Shown here piece by piece: positions 43,490-52,842 of a stretch of DNA of 64,000 nucleotides. The notes beneath the pieces were generated by a model, which had not been told where the DNA came from, searched no databases, and saw only the letters and a program-made list of their open reading frames with translations. Origin of the DNA: Pseudomonas sp. DY-1. GTDB taxonomy: Bacteria > Pseudomonadota > Gammaproteobacteria > Pseudomonadales > Pseudomonadaceae. Positions within the stretch are counted from its first letter, which is position 1; every line of letters starts with the position of its first letter. A program made the position numbers and the translations under genes. The stretch spans positions 3,720,001 to 3,784,000 of the forward strand of contig NZ_CP032616.1 in assembly GCF_003626975.1 (NCBI RefSeq), written 5' to 3'.

Positions 43490-45667
43490 ATGACTGAGCG
43501 CGTTCAAGTCGGTGGCCTTCAGGTCGCCAGAGTCCTGTTTGACTTCGTGAACAACGAAGCCATCCCCGGAACCGGCATTGCCGCCGAGAAGTTCTGGGCC
43601 GGTGTGGAAGCCGTCATCAACGACCTGGCTCCGAAGAACAAAGCCCTCCTCGCCAAACGCGATGAACTGCAGGCCAAGATCGACGCCTGGCACCAGGCGC
43701 GTGCCGGCCAGGCCCACGACGCAGTGGCCTATAAAGCGTTCCTCCAGGAGATCGGCTACCTGCTGCCGGAACCGGCAGACTTCCAGGCCACTACCCAGAA
43801 TGTCGACGAAGAGATCGCCACCATGGCCGGCCCGCAGCTGGTCGTACCGGTGATGAACGCTCGCTTCGCCCTGAACGCCGCCAACGCGCGTTGGGGTTCG
43901 CTCTACGACGCCCTCTATGGCACCGACGCCATCAGCGAAGAAGGTGGCGCCGAGAAGGGCAAGGGCTACAACAAGGTTCGCGGTGACAAGGTGATCGCCT
44001 TCGCCCGCGCCTTCCTCGACGAGGCCGCGCCGCTGGAAGGCGCCTCCCACGTCGATGCCACCGCTTATGCAGTGAAGAACGGCCAACTGGCCGTGACCCT
44101 GAAGAACGGCAACGAAGTCGGCCTGAAGAGTGCCGCCCAGTTCATCGCACTTCAGGGCGACGCTGCCAAGCCCGCCGCTGTGCTGCTGAAGAACAACGGC
44201 CTGCACTTCGAAATCCAGATCGATCCGACCAGCCCCATCGGCCAGACCGACGCCGCTGGCGTGAAAGACGTGCTGATGGAATCCGCGCTGACCACCATCA
44301 TGGACTGCGAAGACTCCGTCGCCGCCGTCGATGCCGACGACAAGGTCGTGGTCTACCGCAACTGGCTCGGCCTCATGAAGGGCGACCTGGCTGAATCCGT
44401 CAGCAAGGGTGGCCAGACCTTCACCCGCACCATGAACCCGGACCGCGTCTACACCAAGGCCGACGGCACCGAGCTGACCCTGCACGGCCGCTCCCTGCTG
44501 TTCGTGCGTAACGTCGGTCACCTGATGACCAACCCGGCCATCCTCGACGCCGCTGGCAACGAAGTACCGGAAGGCATCCAGGACGGTCTGTTCACCGGCC
44601 TGATCGCACTGCACAACCTGAAGGGCAACACCAGCCGCAAGAACACCCGCACCGGCTCGATGTACATCGTGAAGCCGAAGATGCACGGTCCGGAAGAAGT
44701 GGCCTTCGCCACCGAAATCTTCGGCCGCGTGGAAGACGTGCTGGGCCTGCCGCGCAACACCCTGAAGGTCGGCATCATGGACGAAGAGCGCCGCACCACC
44801 GTCAACCTGAAGGCCTGTATCCAGGCCGCCGCCGAGCGCGTGGTGTTCATCAACACCGGCTTCCTCGACCGTACCGGTGACGAAATCCACACCTCCATGG
44901 AAGCCGGCGCCATGGTGCGCAAGGGCGCCATGAAAGCCGAAAAGTGGATCGGTTCCTACGAGAACAACAACGTCGACGTCGGCCTCGCCACCGGCCTGCA
45001 AGGCAAGGCGCAGATCGGCAAAGGCATGTGGGCCATGCCGGACCTGATGGCCGCCATGCTCGAGCAGAAGATCGGCCACCCGCTGGCCGGCGCGAATACC
45101 GCCTGGGTACCTTCGCCGACCGCCGCCACCTTGCACGCGCTGCACTACCACAAGGTCGACGTGTTCGCCCGTCAGGCCGAACTGGCCAAGCGCGCCGCCG
45201 CCTCGGTGGATGACATCCTGACCATCCCGCTGGCACCGAACACCAACTGGAGCGCCGAAGAGATCCAGAACGAACTGGACAACAACGCCCAGGGCATCCT
45301 CGGTTATGTAGTGCGCTGGATCGACCAGGGCGTCGGCTGCTCCAAGGTGCCGGACATCAACGATGTCGGCCTGATGGAAGACCGCGCCACCCTGCGTATC
45401 TCCAGCCAGCTGCTAGCCAACTGGCTGCGCCACGGCATCGTCAGCCAGGCCCAGATCGTCGAGAGCCTGGAGCGCATGGCCGCAGTGGTCGACCGCCAGA
45501 ACGCCAACGACCCGCTGTACCGCCCGATGGCGCCGAACTTTGCCGACAACGTGGCCTTCCAGGCCGCGCTGGAACTGGTAGTGGAAGGCACCAAGCAGCC
45601 CAACGGCTACACCGAGCCGGTCCTGCACCGTCGTCGCCGTGAGTTCAAGGCTAAGAACGGGATCTAA
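43490..45667 (+). CDS. glcB: malate synthase G
   Basis: A 725-aa enzyme condensing acetyl-CoA and glyoxylate to malate for growth on acetate, fatty acids or glycolate. Landmarks: [46 protein letters not shown], and [19 protein letters not shown] carrying the catalytic Asp. The length is that of the G isoform. ATG at 43490 follows GAGG. It fits the fatty-acid degradation genes upstream in the window, though regulated separately. Confidence 0.96.
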   Translation: MTERVQVGGLQVARVLFDFVNNEAIPGTGIAAEKFWAGVEAVINDLAPKNKALLAKRDELQAKIDAWHQARAGQAHDAVAYKAFLQEIGYLLPEPADFQATTQNVDEEIATMAGPQLVVPVMNARFALNAANARWGSLYDALYGTDAISEEGGAEKGKGYNKVRGDKVIAFARAFLDEAAPLEGASHVDATAYAVKNGQLAVTLKNGNEVGLKSAAQFIALQGDAAKPAAVLLKNNGLHFEIQIDPTSPIGQTDAAGVKDVLMESALTTIMDCEDSVAAVDADDKVVVYRNWLGLMKGDLAESVSKGGQTFTRTMNPDRVYTKADGTELTLHGRSLLFVRNVGHLMTNPAILDAAGNEVPEGIQDGLFTGLIALHNLKGNTSRKNTRTGSMYIVKPKMHGPEEVAFATEIFGRVEDVLGLPRNTLKVGIMDEERRTTVNLKACIQAAAERVVFINTGFLDRTGDEIHTSMEAGAMVRKGAMKAEKWIGSYENNNVDVGLATGLQGKAQIGKGMWAMPDLMAAMLEQKIGHPLAGANTAWVPSPTAATLHALHYHKVDVFARQAELAKRAAASVDDILTIPLAPNTNWSAEEIQNELDNNAQGILGYVVRWIDQGVGCSKVPDINDVGLMEDRATLRISSQLLANWLRHGIVSQAQIVESLERMAAVVDRQNANDPLYRPMAPNFADNVAFQAALELVVEGTKQPNGYTEPVLHRRRREFKAKNGI

Positions 45668-45679
45668 GGTCCGCTCATG

Positions 45680-45707
45680 AAAAAACCGCCCTTCGGGGCG
45701 GTTTTTT
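45680..45707 (+). terminator. strong terminator after glcB
   Basis: AAAAAACCGCCC-TTCG-GGGCGGTTTTTT, 13 bases after the stop, symmetrical A and T runs. Confidence 0.95.
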
Positions 45708-45746
45708 CTTGCCCGCGAAAAAGTAGCGCGGGCATCGACGTAACTA

Positions 45747-45771
45747 TTGCATACAAAACTTGTGTACAAAA
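45747..45771. promoter_or_regulatory. two tandem TTGYATACAAAA-type boxes upstream of the NCS1 permease
   Basis: TTGCATACAAAA (45747-45758) and TTGTGTACAAAA (45760-45771), period 13. An exact third copy of the first lies at 45959-45970. The core TTGYATRCAA is near-palindromic, like GntR-family sites. The remaining sequence from 45708 to 46007 contains no gene. Confidence 0.55.
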
Positions 45772-45958
45772 TCCCCACTTTCAACCTCAGTCCATCGCAC
45801 GCAAATCTGACTCGCAAGTCAATGAAATACAAAGATAAATCTCCGATGAACGGATGAAGTACGCGCCATAACTGGGCTGGAGATGACCTCAAGTGGTGCA
45901 CATCAGGCGCGGCATCACCCCCAGAATCATCGCCCCCACCGGGTGGCACGAAACTGGC

Positions 45959-45970
45959 TTGCATACAAAA
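45959..45970. promoter_or_regulatory. third TTGCATACAAAA box, 38 bases before the NCS1 permease
   Basis: Exact repeat of the 12-mer at 45747-45758, 212 bases away, followed by GTGCACAC. Spacing suggests looping or paired operators. Confidence 0.5.
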
Positions 45971-46007
45971 AACACAAAAACAGTGCACACAAGTTCACGG
46001 AGGCCCC

Positions 46008-47528
46008 ATGGCGCCCACCCCACTCTCCGCTGCTACCCCGCTCGATGCCCCATCCGCCGATTCAGTGGCTCCAGGTGCGGTCGCCCTGAGCCCGCGCCTG
46101 TATAGCGCCGACCTGGCGCCAACCCGCGCGGCAAATCGCACTTGGGGGCGCTACAGCCTGTTCGCGTTGTGGACCAACGATGTGCACAACATCGCCAACT
46201 ATTCCTTCGCCATCGGCCTCTTTGCCTTGGGCATGAGTGGCGCGCAGATCCTTGCGGCCTTCGCCCTTGGCGCGTTGGTGATCTATGGACTGATGAACCT
46301 TTCCGGCTATATGGGCCAGAAAACCGGCCTCCCCTACCCCGTGATGTGCCGGATCAGCTTCGGTATCCACGGCGCACAGGTTCCGGCGCTCATCCGCGCA
46401 GTCATCGCCATCGCCTGGTTCGGCATCCAGACCTACCTTGCCTCGGTCGTACTGCGCGTACTGCTGGCCGCTGTGGCGCCGGGACTGCGCGAGCTCGACC
46501 AGGATTCGATTCTCGGCCTGTCGACACTCGGCTGGATCACCTTCCTCGGCATCTGGTCCGTGCAGCTGGTGATCTTCGCCTATGGCATGGAGATGGTGCG
46601 CCGTTACGAATCCTTCGCCGGGCCGGTGATCCTGGTGACCTTCGCCGCCCTGGCCTTCTGGATGTACCAGCGCAGCGGCTTTTCCATCACCTGGTCCACC
46701 GGTGAAGGCTACAGTGGCTCGACGATGTGGTTGAAAGTGCTGGGCGCAGCCGCACTCTGGGTGTCGCTCTACGGCACCATGATTCTGAATTTCTGCGATT
46801 TCACTCGTAACTGCCCGGACCGCCGCACCATCAGCGTGGGTAACTTCTGGGGGTTGCCGGTGAACATGCTGGGCTTTGCGTTTATTGCAGTGGTGCTTGC
46901 CGGTGCGCAGTTCAGCATCGACGGCAAGCTGGTGCAGAGCCCGACCGAGATCGTCGCCAGCATCCCCAACACCGCAGGCCTGGTGCTGGCCTGCCTGGCC
47001 TTCCTGATCGTCACCGTGGCGGTAAACATCATGGCCAACTTCGTCGCCCCGGCCTACGTGCTCACCAACCTGGCGCCGAAATTACTGAACTTCCGGCGCG
47101 CCGGCCTGCTCAGCGCCACCATCGCAGTGCTCATCCTGCCCTGGCACCTGTACAACAGCCCGGCGGTGATCCTGTATTTCCTCGGCGGCCTCGGCGCCCT
47201 GCTCGGCCCGCTGTACGGGATCATCGTCACCGACTACTACCTTGTGCGCCGCGGTCGGGTGAATCTGCCAGAGCTCTACAGTGAAAGTCGCGACGCCGCT
47301 TACCACTATCGTCGCGGCGTCAACCTTCGGGCGGTAGCGGCGTTCATCCCATCGGCGCTGATCGCCATCGTGCTGGCACTGCTACCCGCGTTCGAGTCCC
47401 TGTCGCAGTTCTCCTGGTTCTTCGGTGCCGGCCTTGGCGCACTGATCCACTACGCCATCGCCGAGCGCCACGCAGAGCACCCGGATGTATCCGGCGAAGA
47501 GATTGCAGTGGACAGCGCTCACCACTGA
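46008..47528 (+). CDS. NCS1-family nucleobase/hydantoin/cation symporter
   Basis: A 506-aa inner-membrane transporter with about twelve hydrophobic helices. NCS1 signatures: YSLFALWTNDVHNIANYSFA, GLPYPVMCRISFGIHGAQVP, FCDFTRNCPDRRTISVGNFW. The family imports cytosine, uracil, allantoin, hydantoins or thiamine precursors; the substrate here is unknown as no catabolic genes are adjacent. GGAGG lies before the ATG. Three operator-like boxes upstream suggest a dedicated regulator coded elsewhere. Confidence 0.88.
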   Translation: MAPTPLSAATPLDAPSADSVAPGAVALSPRLYSADLAPTRAANRTWGRYSLFALWTNDVHNIANYSFAIGLFALGMSGAQILAAFALGALVIYGLMNLSGYMGQKTGLPYPVMCRISFGIHGAQVPALIRAVIAIAWFGIQTYLASVVLRVLLAAVAPGLRELDQDSILGLSTLGWITFLGIWSVQLVIFAYGMEMVRRYESFAGPVILVTFAALAFWMYQRSGFSITWSTGEGYSGSTMWLKVLGAAALWVSLYGTMILNFCDFTRNCPDRRTISVGNFWGLPVNMLGFAFIAVVLAGAQFSIDGKLVQSPTEIVASIPNTAGLVLACLAFLIVTVAVNIMANFVAPAYVLTNLAPKLLNFRRAGLLSATIAVLILPWHLYNSPAVILYFLGGLGALLGPLYGIIVTDYYLVRRGRVNLPELYSESRDAAYHYRRGVNLRAVAAFIPSALIAIVLALLPAFESLSQFSWFFGAGLGALIHYAIAERHAEHPDVSGEEIAVDSAHH

Positions 47529-47545
47529 GGCGCGGTGACAGACAT

Positions 47546-47576
47546 AAAAAAACCGCCTGTCCCTGGCGGTTTTTTT
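47546..47576. terminator. bidirectional terminator
   Basis: AAAAAAACCGCC-TGTCCCT-GGCGGTTTTTTT between the convergent permease and receiver genes; serves both strands and touches the stop of the receiver gene. Confidence 0.95.
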
Positions 47577-48103
47577 CAGGCGCTTTTCAGCGCGATGACT
47601 TTCGCTTTGGCTTTCGCTTTCGCCGGCCTGGGGCGCACCTCGGGTGGCGGAGCCTTGGGTTCGGGCGGGGTACCCAGCTCATTGCGTACCAGGTTGGTGA
47701 GACGGCTCATGTCCACCGGTTTGAGCATGAAATCGACCACCTTCATGTGCATCGCCTCGATGGCGTCCTGCACGTCGGCGTCGCCGGAAATGATAATGAC
47801 CGGGAGGGTCGCCCGAGCCGACTGGCGCACCTGGCGCACCAGCTCGAGGCCGCTGCCGCATTGCATGTGCAGTTCGGTGATCATCAGGCCGATGGAGGGA
47901 CGGGTGACCAGCAGCGCCAGAGCCTCTTCGCCACTTTCGGCGGTGATGCACGGAATCCCCTGGGCAACCAGCGTATCGGCCAGGACATCGCGCCCGGACT
48001 CGTCGTCATCCACCAGCAGAACACTGGGCGGCGCGCTGGGTACGCGCATGATTTCATCAAGCGCTTGCAGCTCGGCTTCGCTCAGCAGGTCACCGTAACT
48101 CAT
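47576..48103 (-). CDS. receiver-domain protein with Glu at the phosphoacceptor site
   Basis: A 175-aa protein: short N-terminal extension, CheY-like receiver (LLVDDDESGRD with acidic pocket D32-D34; IIISGDAD Ser; FMLKPVD K128) and a basic tail PRPAKAKAKAKVIALK. The expected Asp-x-x-Met-Pro reads ITELHMQ: the phosphoacceptor is E77 (codon GAA) and the following Pro is Gln. The family normally signals by Asp phosphorylation; this copy cannot, and Glu may mimic the active state. No output domain. AGGA precedes ATG at 48103. No histidine kinase nearby. Confidence 0.8.
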   Translation of the reverse strand: MSYGDLLSEAELQALDEIMRVPSAPPSVLLVDDDESGRDVLADTLVAQGIPCITAESGEEALALLVTRPSIGLMITELHMQCGSGLELVRQVRQSARATLPVIIISGDADVQDAIEAMHMKVVDFMLKPVDMSRLTNLVRNELGTPPEPKAPPPEVRPRPAKAKAKAKVIALKSA

Positions 48104-48330
48104 GGGGTCGTTCCTCGAAGGGGCCTTCCATAGCAGGCCCAACTCCCCTCACTAGTAGCTTTAGCACGGGGCACGCTGGTCGGATACGCAAAATGCAAGC
48201 AAGTTCCCGTGCAGAATGCAGCATCCGCCGAACGGTAGCGGCCTATCGGGATTTCCGACGATCTGCCTGCACACCCTTAGACTTACGTCCAATTTGTGTC
48301 CCCTGCCGCCACGCGCAGCATGACTCTCCT

Positions 48331-48338
48331 AACAAGAA
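48331..48338 (+). promoter_or_regulatory. possible Hfq/Crc motif before the DUF294 gene
   Basis: AACAAGAA ends 14 bases before the ATG at 48353, with a further CAACAAG next to the start. Fits the AAnAAnAA motif; gene family is linked to acetate uptake, a plausible catabolite-controlled function. Confidence 0.4.
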
Positions 48339-48352
48339 CGACGGGCAACAAG

Positions 48353-50287
48353 ATGACCAAGGCAGACGCCTTCGCCCAGGCCGGCAAACAAGCGGTGCTG
48401 CAGAACGTCCATGGCACCATGGAGTTCCTGCAGAAGTACCCGCCCTTCAATCAGATGGAAAGCGCCCACCTCGCCTTTCTCGTCGAGCATTGCCTGCTGC
48501 GTTTCTATGCGGCGGGTGAATCCATCCTCAAGCCCCAGGATGGGCCGGTGGAGCACTTCTATATCGTCAAGCAAGGGCGTGTTGTGGGCGAACGCCCGCA
48601 TTCGGCGCGACGCGGTACCGAGACCACTTTCGAGATCGCCAGCGGCGAATGCTTCCCACTGGCAGCCCTGCTCGGCGAGCGCGCCACCCGAACGGAGCAC
48701 CTGGCCGGCGAAGACACCTTCTGCCTGCTGCTGGGCAAGGCCGCCTTCATAAAGCTGTTCGCCCTTTCCAACCCCTTCCGCGACTTCGCACTGCGCGGTG
48801 TCAGCAGCCTGCTCGATCAGGTCAACCAGCAGGTCCAGCTGCGTGCAGCGGAAACCCTTGGTGCCCAGTACTCTCTGGATTCCCGCCTGGGTGAGCTGGC
48901 GGTGCGTCACCCCATCGCCTGCCTGCCAGAACTGCCGCTGCGCGACGCGGTACGACTGATGCACGAGCAGCAGGTGGGCAGCATCGTGATCATCGACGCC
49001 AGACAGCGACCGCTGGGCATCTTCACTTTGCGCGACCTGCGCCGGGTGATCGCCGACGCCAGCGCCGACCTGGCCCAACCCATCGCCGAAGTCATGACCC
49101 AGGCACCCTTCCACCTGCCACCTGAAGCCAGTGCCTTCGACGCAGCCCTCGCCATGACCGAGCGGCATATTGCCCATGTCTGCGTGGTCAGCGACGAGCG
49201 CCTGCTGGGTGTGGTTTCCGAGCGGGACCTGTTCTCCCTGCAACGGGTCGACCTGGTGCACCTGGCGCGCACTATCCGCCACGCAGGCCGGGTCGAGACC
49301 CTGGCTGCCCTGCGGGGAGAAATCCAGCGCCTGGTGGACAGCATGCTCGCCCACGGCGCCAGTTCGACGCAGATCACCCGCATCATCACCCTGCTCAACG
49401 ACCACACCGTGTGCCGCGTCATCGAGCTGGCCCTCGAAGAAATGGGCGACCCGGGCATCCCCTTCACCTGGCTCTGTTTCGGCAGCGAAGGCCGCTGCGA
49501 ACAGACCCTGCATACCGACCAGGACAACGGAATCCTCTTCGAAGCTGCCGATGCGGTGGAGGCCGCCGCCATTCGCGGCCGCCTGTTGCCGCTTGCCGAG
49601 CGCATCAACCAATCCCTCGCACAATGCGGATTCGAGCTCTGCAAGGGCGGGATCATGGCCGGCAACCCCCAGCTCTGCCTGTCCCGCAGCGAATGGAGTC
49701 GGCGCTTCGCCAGCTTCGTCCGCGACGCAACGCCGGAAAACCTGCTGGGCTCCTCCATCTACTTCGACCTGCGCGCGGTGTGGGGCCCCACCGAGGGTTG
49801 CGCGGCATTGCAGCGGGAACTGCTGGTACTGGTGGCCGACAACAGCCTGTTCCAGCGCATGCTGGCCGACAACGCCCTGCGCCAGCGCCCGCCAGTGGGT
49901 CGATTCCGAGATTTCGTGGTCGCTCGCAAGGGCGCCGAAAAAGACACCCTCGACCTCAAGGTGCAGGGACTGACTCCCTTCGTCGACGGAGCCCGGCTGC
50001 TGGCGCTGGCCCACGGCATCAGCGCCTGCGGCACCCTGGAGCGCCTGCGTCAGCTGGTGGAGCGTGAGGTAGTGGACGCCCAGGACGGTGCTGCCTATGA
50101 AGAGGCCTATCACTTCATCCAACAGACCCGCATGCAGCAGCACCAGCACCAGGCGCGGCAAGGGTTGCCGTACTCCAACCGGCTCGACCCGGATACCCTC
50201 AATCACCTGGATCGGCGCATCCTGCGCGAGTCGTTCCGGCAGGCCCAGCGCCTGCAGTCCAGCCTGGCGCTACGCTATCAGCTATGA
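48353..50287 (+). CDS. cNMP-binding/CBS/DUF294 nucleotidyltransferase-like protein
   Basis: A 644-aa cytoplasmic signalling protein: Crp-like sensor domain (residues about 25-145; FAAGESILKPQDGPVEHFYI lies here with Y for F), CBS pair (about 160-285; VGSIVIIDARQRPLGIFTLR; HVCVVSDERLLGVVSERDLF), then DUF294 with a nucleotidyltransferase motif CFGSEGRCEQTLHTDQDN, and a C-terminal DUF294_C helical part. Related genes sit next to actP-type acetate symporters, where the pair with an exonuclease is standard. No symporter is adjacent here. Start is uncertain: ATG at 48353 or 48320, both with weak ribosome binding sites. Confidence 0.82.
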   Translation: MTKADAFAQAGKQAVLQNVHGTMEFLQKYPPFNQMESAHLAFLVEHCLLRFYAAGESILKPQDGPVEHFYIVKQGRVVGERPHSARRGTETTFEIASGECFPLAALLGERATRTEHLAGEDTFCLLLGKAAFIKLFALSNPFRDFALRGVSSLLDQVNQQVQLRAAETLGAQYSLDSRLGELAVRHPIACLPELPLRDAVRLMHEQQVGSIVIIDARQRPLGIFTLRDLRRVIADASADLAQPIAEVMTQAPFHLPPEASAFDAALAMTERHIAHVCVVSDERLLGVVSERDLFSLQRVDLVHLARTIRHAGRVETLAALRGEIQRLVDSMLAHGASSTQITRIITLLNDHTVCRVIELALEEMGDPGIPFTWLCFGSEGRCEQTLHTDQDNGILFEAADAVEAAAIRGRLLPLAERINQSLAQCGFELCKGGIMAGNPQLCLSRSEWSRRFASFVRDATPENLLGSSIYFDLRAVWGPTEGCAALQRELLVLVADNSLFQRMLADNALRQRPPVGRFRDFVVARKGAEKDTLDLKVQGLTPFVDGARLLALAHGISACGTLERLRQLVEREVVDAQDGAAYEEAYHFIQQTRMQQHQHQARQGLPYSNRLDPDTLNHLDRRILRESFRQAQRLQSSLALRYQL

Positions 50288-50988
50288 ATGGTTTCCCCTG
50301 GTTCTCCCGCCGCACGCCACTGGCCCCGGACATGGCAGCCCGTCGCGACCGCCTGCCTGACCCGCAGGCACTGGACGCACGTCCCCTGCGCCAGCAGCGC
50401 TTCGTGGTCCTCGACCTGGAAACCAGCGGCCTGAACATGAGCCGGGATCTGGTGCTGTCCATAGGTGCGGTGAGCATCGACGACGGCGCCATCGACCTGG
50501 GCAATCAGTTCGAGTGCACCCTGCAACGCGAAACCGGCAAGCTGAACGCCAGCGTGCTGATCCATGGCATCGCGCCGAGCGAACTGGCAGCCGGTGTGGA
50601 GCCAGCCGAGGCTCTGCTGGGATTCATGGAGTTCCTCGGTGACAGTCCACTGCTGGCGTTCCACGCCACCTTCGATCAGCGCATGTTGAGCCGCGCCCTC
50701 AAGCAGGACCTCGACCACCGGCTGCGCCACTGCTTTCTCGACATTGCCGAACTGGCGCCCATGCTCTGCCCCGAGTCGGGAATCCGCAACGGCGGCCTGG
50801 ACCAGTGGGTGGAGTACTTCGGCCTGCAAGTGCAGCAACGCCACAACGCCAGCGCCGATGCCCTGGTGACCGCCGAGATCGCCCTGATCCTCTTCAGCCG
50901 CGCTCGCCGCCAAGGCCTTGAAACCCCGGCAGCCCTGGCCTCCGCCCTCGCTCGCTGGCAACGCCGGCAGCACGTCCCCGCACTCTGA
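50284..50988 (+). CDS. DEDDh 3'-5' exonuclease (DnaQ-like)
   Basis: A 234-aa exonuclease of the DNA polymerase III epsilon family. Metal ligands D44/E46 (VVLDLETSGL), D131 (FHATFDQRML), H187 and D192 (QRHNASADALVTA) are all present. Its ATG overlaps the stop of the DUF294 gene (ATGA), so the two are coupled. This pairing is widespread in Proteobacteria, usually beside an acetate permease; the substrate (DNA, RNA or small nucleotide) is unknown. Confidence 0.87.
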   Translation: MNGFPWFSRRTPLAPDMAARRDRLPDPQALDARPLRQQRFVVLDLETSGLNMSRDLVLSIGAVSIDDGAIDLGNQFECTLQRETGKLNASVLIHGIAPSELAAGVEPAEALLGFMEFLGDSPLLAFHATFDQRMLSRALKQDLDHRLRHCFLDIAELAPMLCPESGIRNGGLDQWVEYFGLQVQQRHNASADALVTAEIALILFSRARRQGLETPAALASALARWQRRQHVPAL

Positions 50989-51072
50989 GACGTACCATCC
51001 GGTAGATTTCTTCGAACCCGCTCCGCCCCTTGGGCGTCGATTGAAGACCACCCAGGAAGCGGAGGTCTTCCC

Positions 51073-52023
51073 ATGATCCGTCCACTCGCCCTCGCCCTGT
51101 CCGCCGCCCTGCTCTGCGGGACGGTCACGGCGGCGGATGTCACCTACTTCCCGGTGCCGGCTGGAACCAGCCCGCGTGACGTAGCGCCAGCCACTGATGG
51201 ACGTGTCTGGTTCACTGCCCAGCGCGTGAGCTCAGTCGGACTGCTCGACCCCCTGACCGGAGAAACCCAGTTGATTACCCTGGGCGTAGGTGCCTCTCCC
51301 CGCGCCCTGGTGGTGGACCACGACGGCGCCGCCTGGATCACCGACCCCGGCCTGGACGCACTGGTCCGGGTCGACCCCGTAGACCTCTCCGTGCGCACCT
51401 TCCCGCTAAAGGGCAACACGACCGGCATCGACCTCGAAGGCCTGGCGATGGATCGCAACGGTGACCTCTGGTTCACCGGACAACGGGGCTTCTACGGTCG
51501 TTTCAAGCCGGCCAACAACAGCATGGAAACCTGGCCGGCACCGGGTGGCCCCGGCCCCAATGGCATCACCGTGACACCCAATGGCGAGGTCTGGTACGCC
51601 AATGAAGCCGCCCGGCACATCGGCCGGATCGACCCCGACTCCGGTAGCGCCACGCTGGTGGATGTACCAGACGAAAGTGCCGGACCTCGCCTGATCTGGA
51701 GCGACTCGCGCGGCACCCTCTGGGTCGGCGAGGCCGGCAGCGGGCGCCTGAGCCGCTTCGATCCGTTGGGAGAAACCTGGAGTAGCTGGGACATACCCGG
51801 CCGCAACGCCGATGCCCACGCACTCTACGTCGATGAGCAGGAACGGGTCTGGCTGAGCGACTATCGTGCCAACGCCATCCTTCGCTTCAACCCGTTCAGT
51901 CGTCACTTCGCCAGTTTTCCCAGCGACCGACCCGCAGCCCGCGTGACCCACCTGTCCGGGCGCACCGGGGAAGTCTGGGGAGCCGAGTCCGCCCAGGATC
52001 GCCTGGTGATGATCCGATACTGA
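51073..52023 (+). CDS. exported Vgb-like beta-propeller protein
   Basis: A 316-aa protein with a signal peptide (cleavage near VTAADV, residue about 21) and about seven propeller blades with repeated WFTGQRG/WYANEAAR/WVGEAGSGR/WLSDYRAN strands. It belongs to the virginiamycin B lyase (streptogramin lyase) superfamily. The secreted location and poor match in the last blades, where Vgb has its Glu/His catalytic residues, argue against antibiotic cleavage; a sugar-lactone or binding role is as likely. Stands alone downstream of the exonuclease gene. Confidence 0.75.
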   Translation: MIRPLALALSAALLCGTVTAADVTYFPVPAGTSPRDVAPATDGRVWFTAQRVSSVGLLDPLTGETQLITLGVGASPRALVVDHDGAAWITDPGLDALVRVDPVDLSVRTFPLKGNTTGIDLEGLAMDRNGDLWFTGQRGFYGRFKPANNSMETWPAPGGPGPNGITVTPNGEVWYANEAARHIGRIDPDSGSATLVDVPDESAGPRLIWSDSRGTLWVGEAGSGRLSRFDPLGETWSSWDIPGRNADAHALYVDEQERVWLSDYRANAILRFNPFSRHFASFPSDRPAARVTHLSGRTGEVWGAESAQDRLVMIRY

Positions 52024-52026
52024 ACT

Positions 52027-52151
52027 GTGGGAGGAAATTTTCGAGGAGGCGGCACGGTGATCCACTAGCCAACGCAAGGCGGCCCTTCGGGTCGCTTCGC
52101 GATCGAATCGCGCCAACAAACGTGATGCCGCTCCTGCGACAGGGGTCCCAC
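52027..52151. repeat. composite REP-like intergenic element
   Basis: Begins TGTGGGAGGAAATTTTCGAGG and ends CTCCTGCGACAGGGGTCCCAC, with outer GTGGGA/TCCCAC inverted and inner GGCGGCCCTTCGGGTCGC and CGCGATCGAATCGCG hairpins (first shown in part). A more elaborate relative of the other repeats. Confidence 0.55.
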
Positions 52152-52218
52152 ATGCCCGACAGCATTCCAATGCGGTATAACTGCGCCATTGCACCGCTGC
52201 AGACGCCGAGGAATCCGC

Positions 52219-52842
52219 ATGAGCGCCAGCCTGACCCTGTTCTTCTCCCCTACGTCCCCCTATGTCCGCAAGGTCATGGTGCTGCTCCACGAAACCGATC
52301 AGCTGGATAGGGTCAAACTGCACGGCGTGACCCTCACACCGGTGAACCCCAGCGTCGAGGTGAACGAGCACAACCCCGCCGGCAAGATTCCCGCCCTGCA
52401 ATTGCCCGACGGCAGCGTGCTGCATGACAGCCGCGTGATCCTCGACTACTTCGACCACCAGCACAGCGGTCAACCCCTGATCCCCCGTGACGGTGGAGAG
52501 CGCTGGCGGCGCCTGACCCTGGCCTCTCTTGCCGACGCGGTGCTGGATGCCGCCATCCTCGTGCGTTACGAAACCTTCCTGCGCCCGGAAGACAGGCGCT
52601 GGGACGACTGGGTGCTGGGCCAGTGCGGCAAGATCGATCGCGCCCTGGAAACCTTCGAGAAGGCCGCCGACGAACTGGACGAGCGCTTCGACGTGGCTGC
52701 CATCAGCGCCGCCTGCGCCCTGGGCTACCTGGACTTCCGCATGCCCGATCTCAACTGGCGCCGCGACTGCCCGAAACTGGCCGCCTGGTATTCAACCGTC
52801 AGCCAGCGCCCTTCGCTGCTGGCCACGGCGCCTGCCCACTGA
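52219..52842 (+). CDS. glutathione S-transferase family protein
   Basis: A 207-aa GST: thioredoxin-like N-terminal domain (LFFSPTSPYVRKVMVLLHET; NPAGKIPALQLPDGSVLHDS carrying the cis-Pro and Ser that bind glutathione) and helical C-terminal domain. GAGG lies before the ATG at 52219. Substrate unknown; commonly detoxification or reductive roles. Confidence 0.88.
   Translation: MSASLTLFFSPTSPYVRKVMVLLHETDQLDRVKLHGVTLTPVNPSVEVNEHNPAGKIPALQLPDGSVLHDSRVILDYFDHQHSGQPLIPRDGGERWRRLTLASLADAVLDAAILVRYETFLRPEDRRWDDWVLGQCGKIDRALETFEKAADELDERFDVAAISAACALGYLDFRMPDLNWRRDCPKLAAWYSTVSQRPSLLATAPAH

Noticed and set aside
43400..45151. 583-codon open frame antisense to glcB
   Set aside because: GC-driven shadow of malate synthase G; no ribosome binding site, and composition is Gly/Val/His-rich as in other mirror frames.
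45944..45963. Sigma-54 promoter TGGCAC...TTGCA before the NCS1 permease
   Set aside because: The gap between the two elements is nine bases, not five, so the -24/-12 geometry is wrong.
48329..50206. 625-codon open frame antisense to the DUF294 gene
   Set aside because: Mirror of a gene with recognised domains; no recognisable motif of its own.
51073..52023. Streptogramin B resistance gene
   Set aside because: Superfamily match only; exported and without clear catalytic residues.
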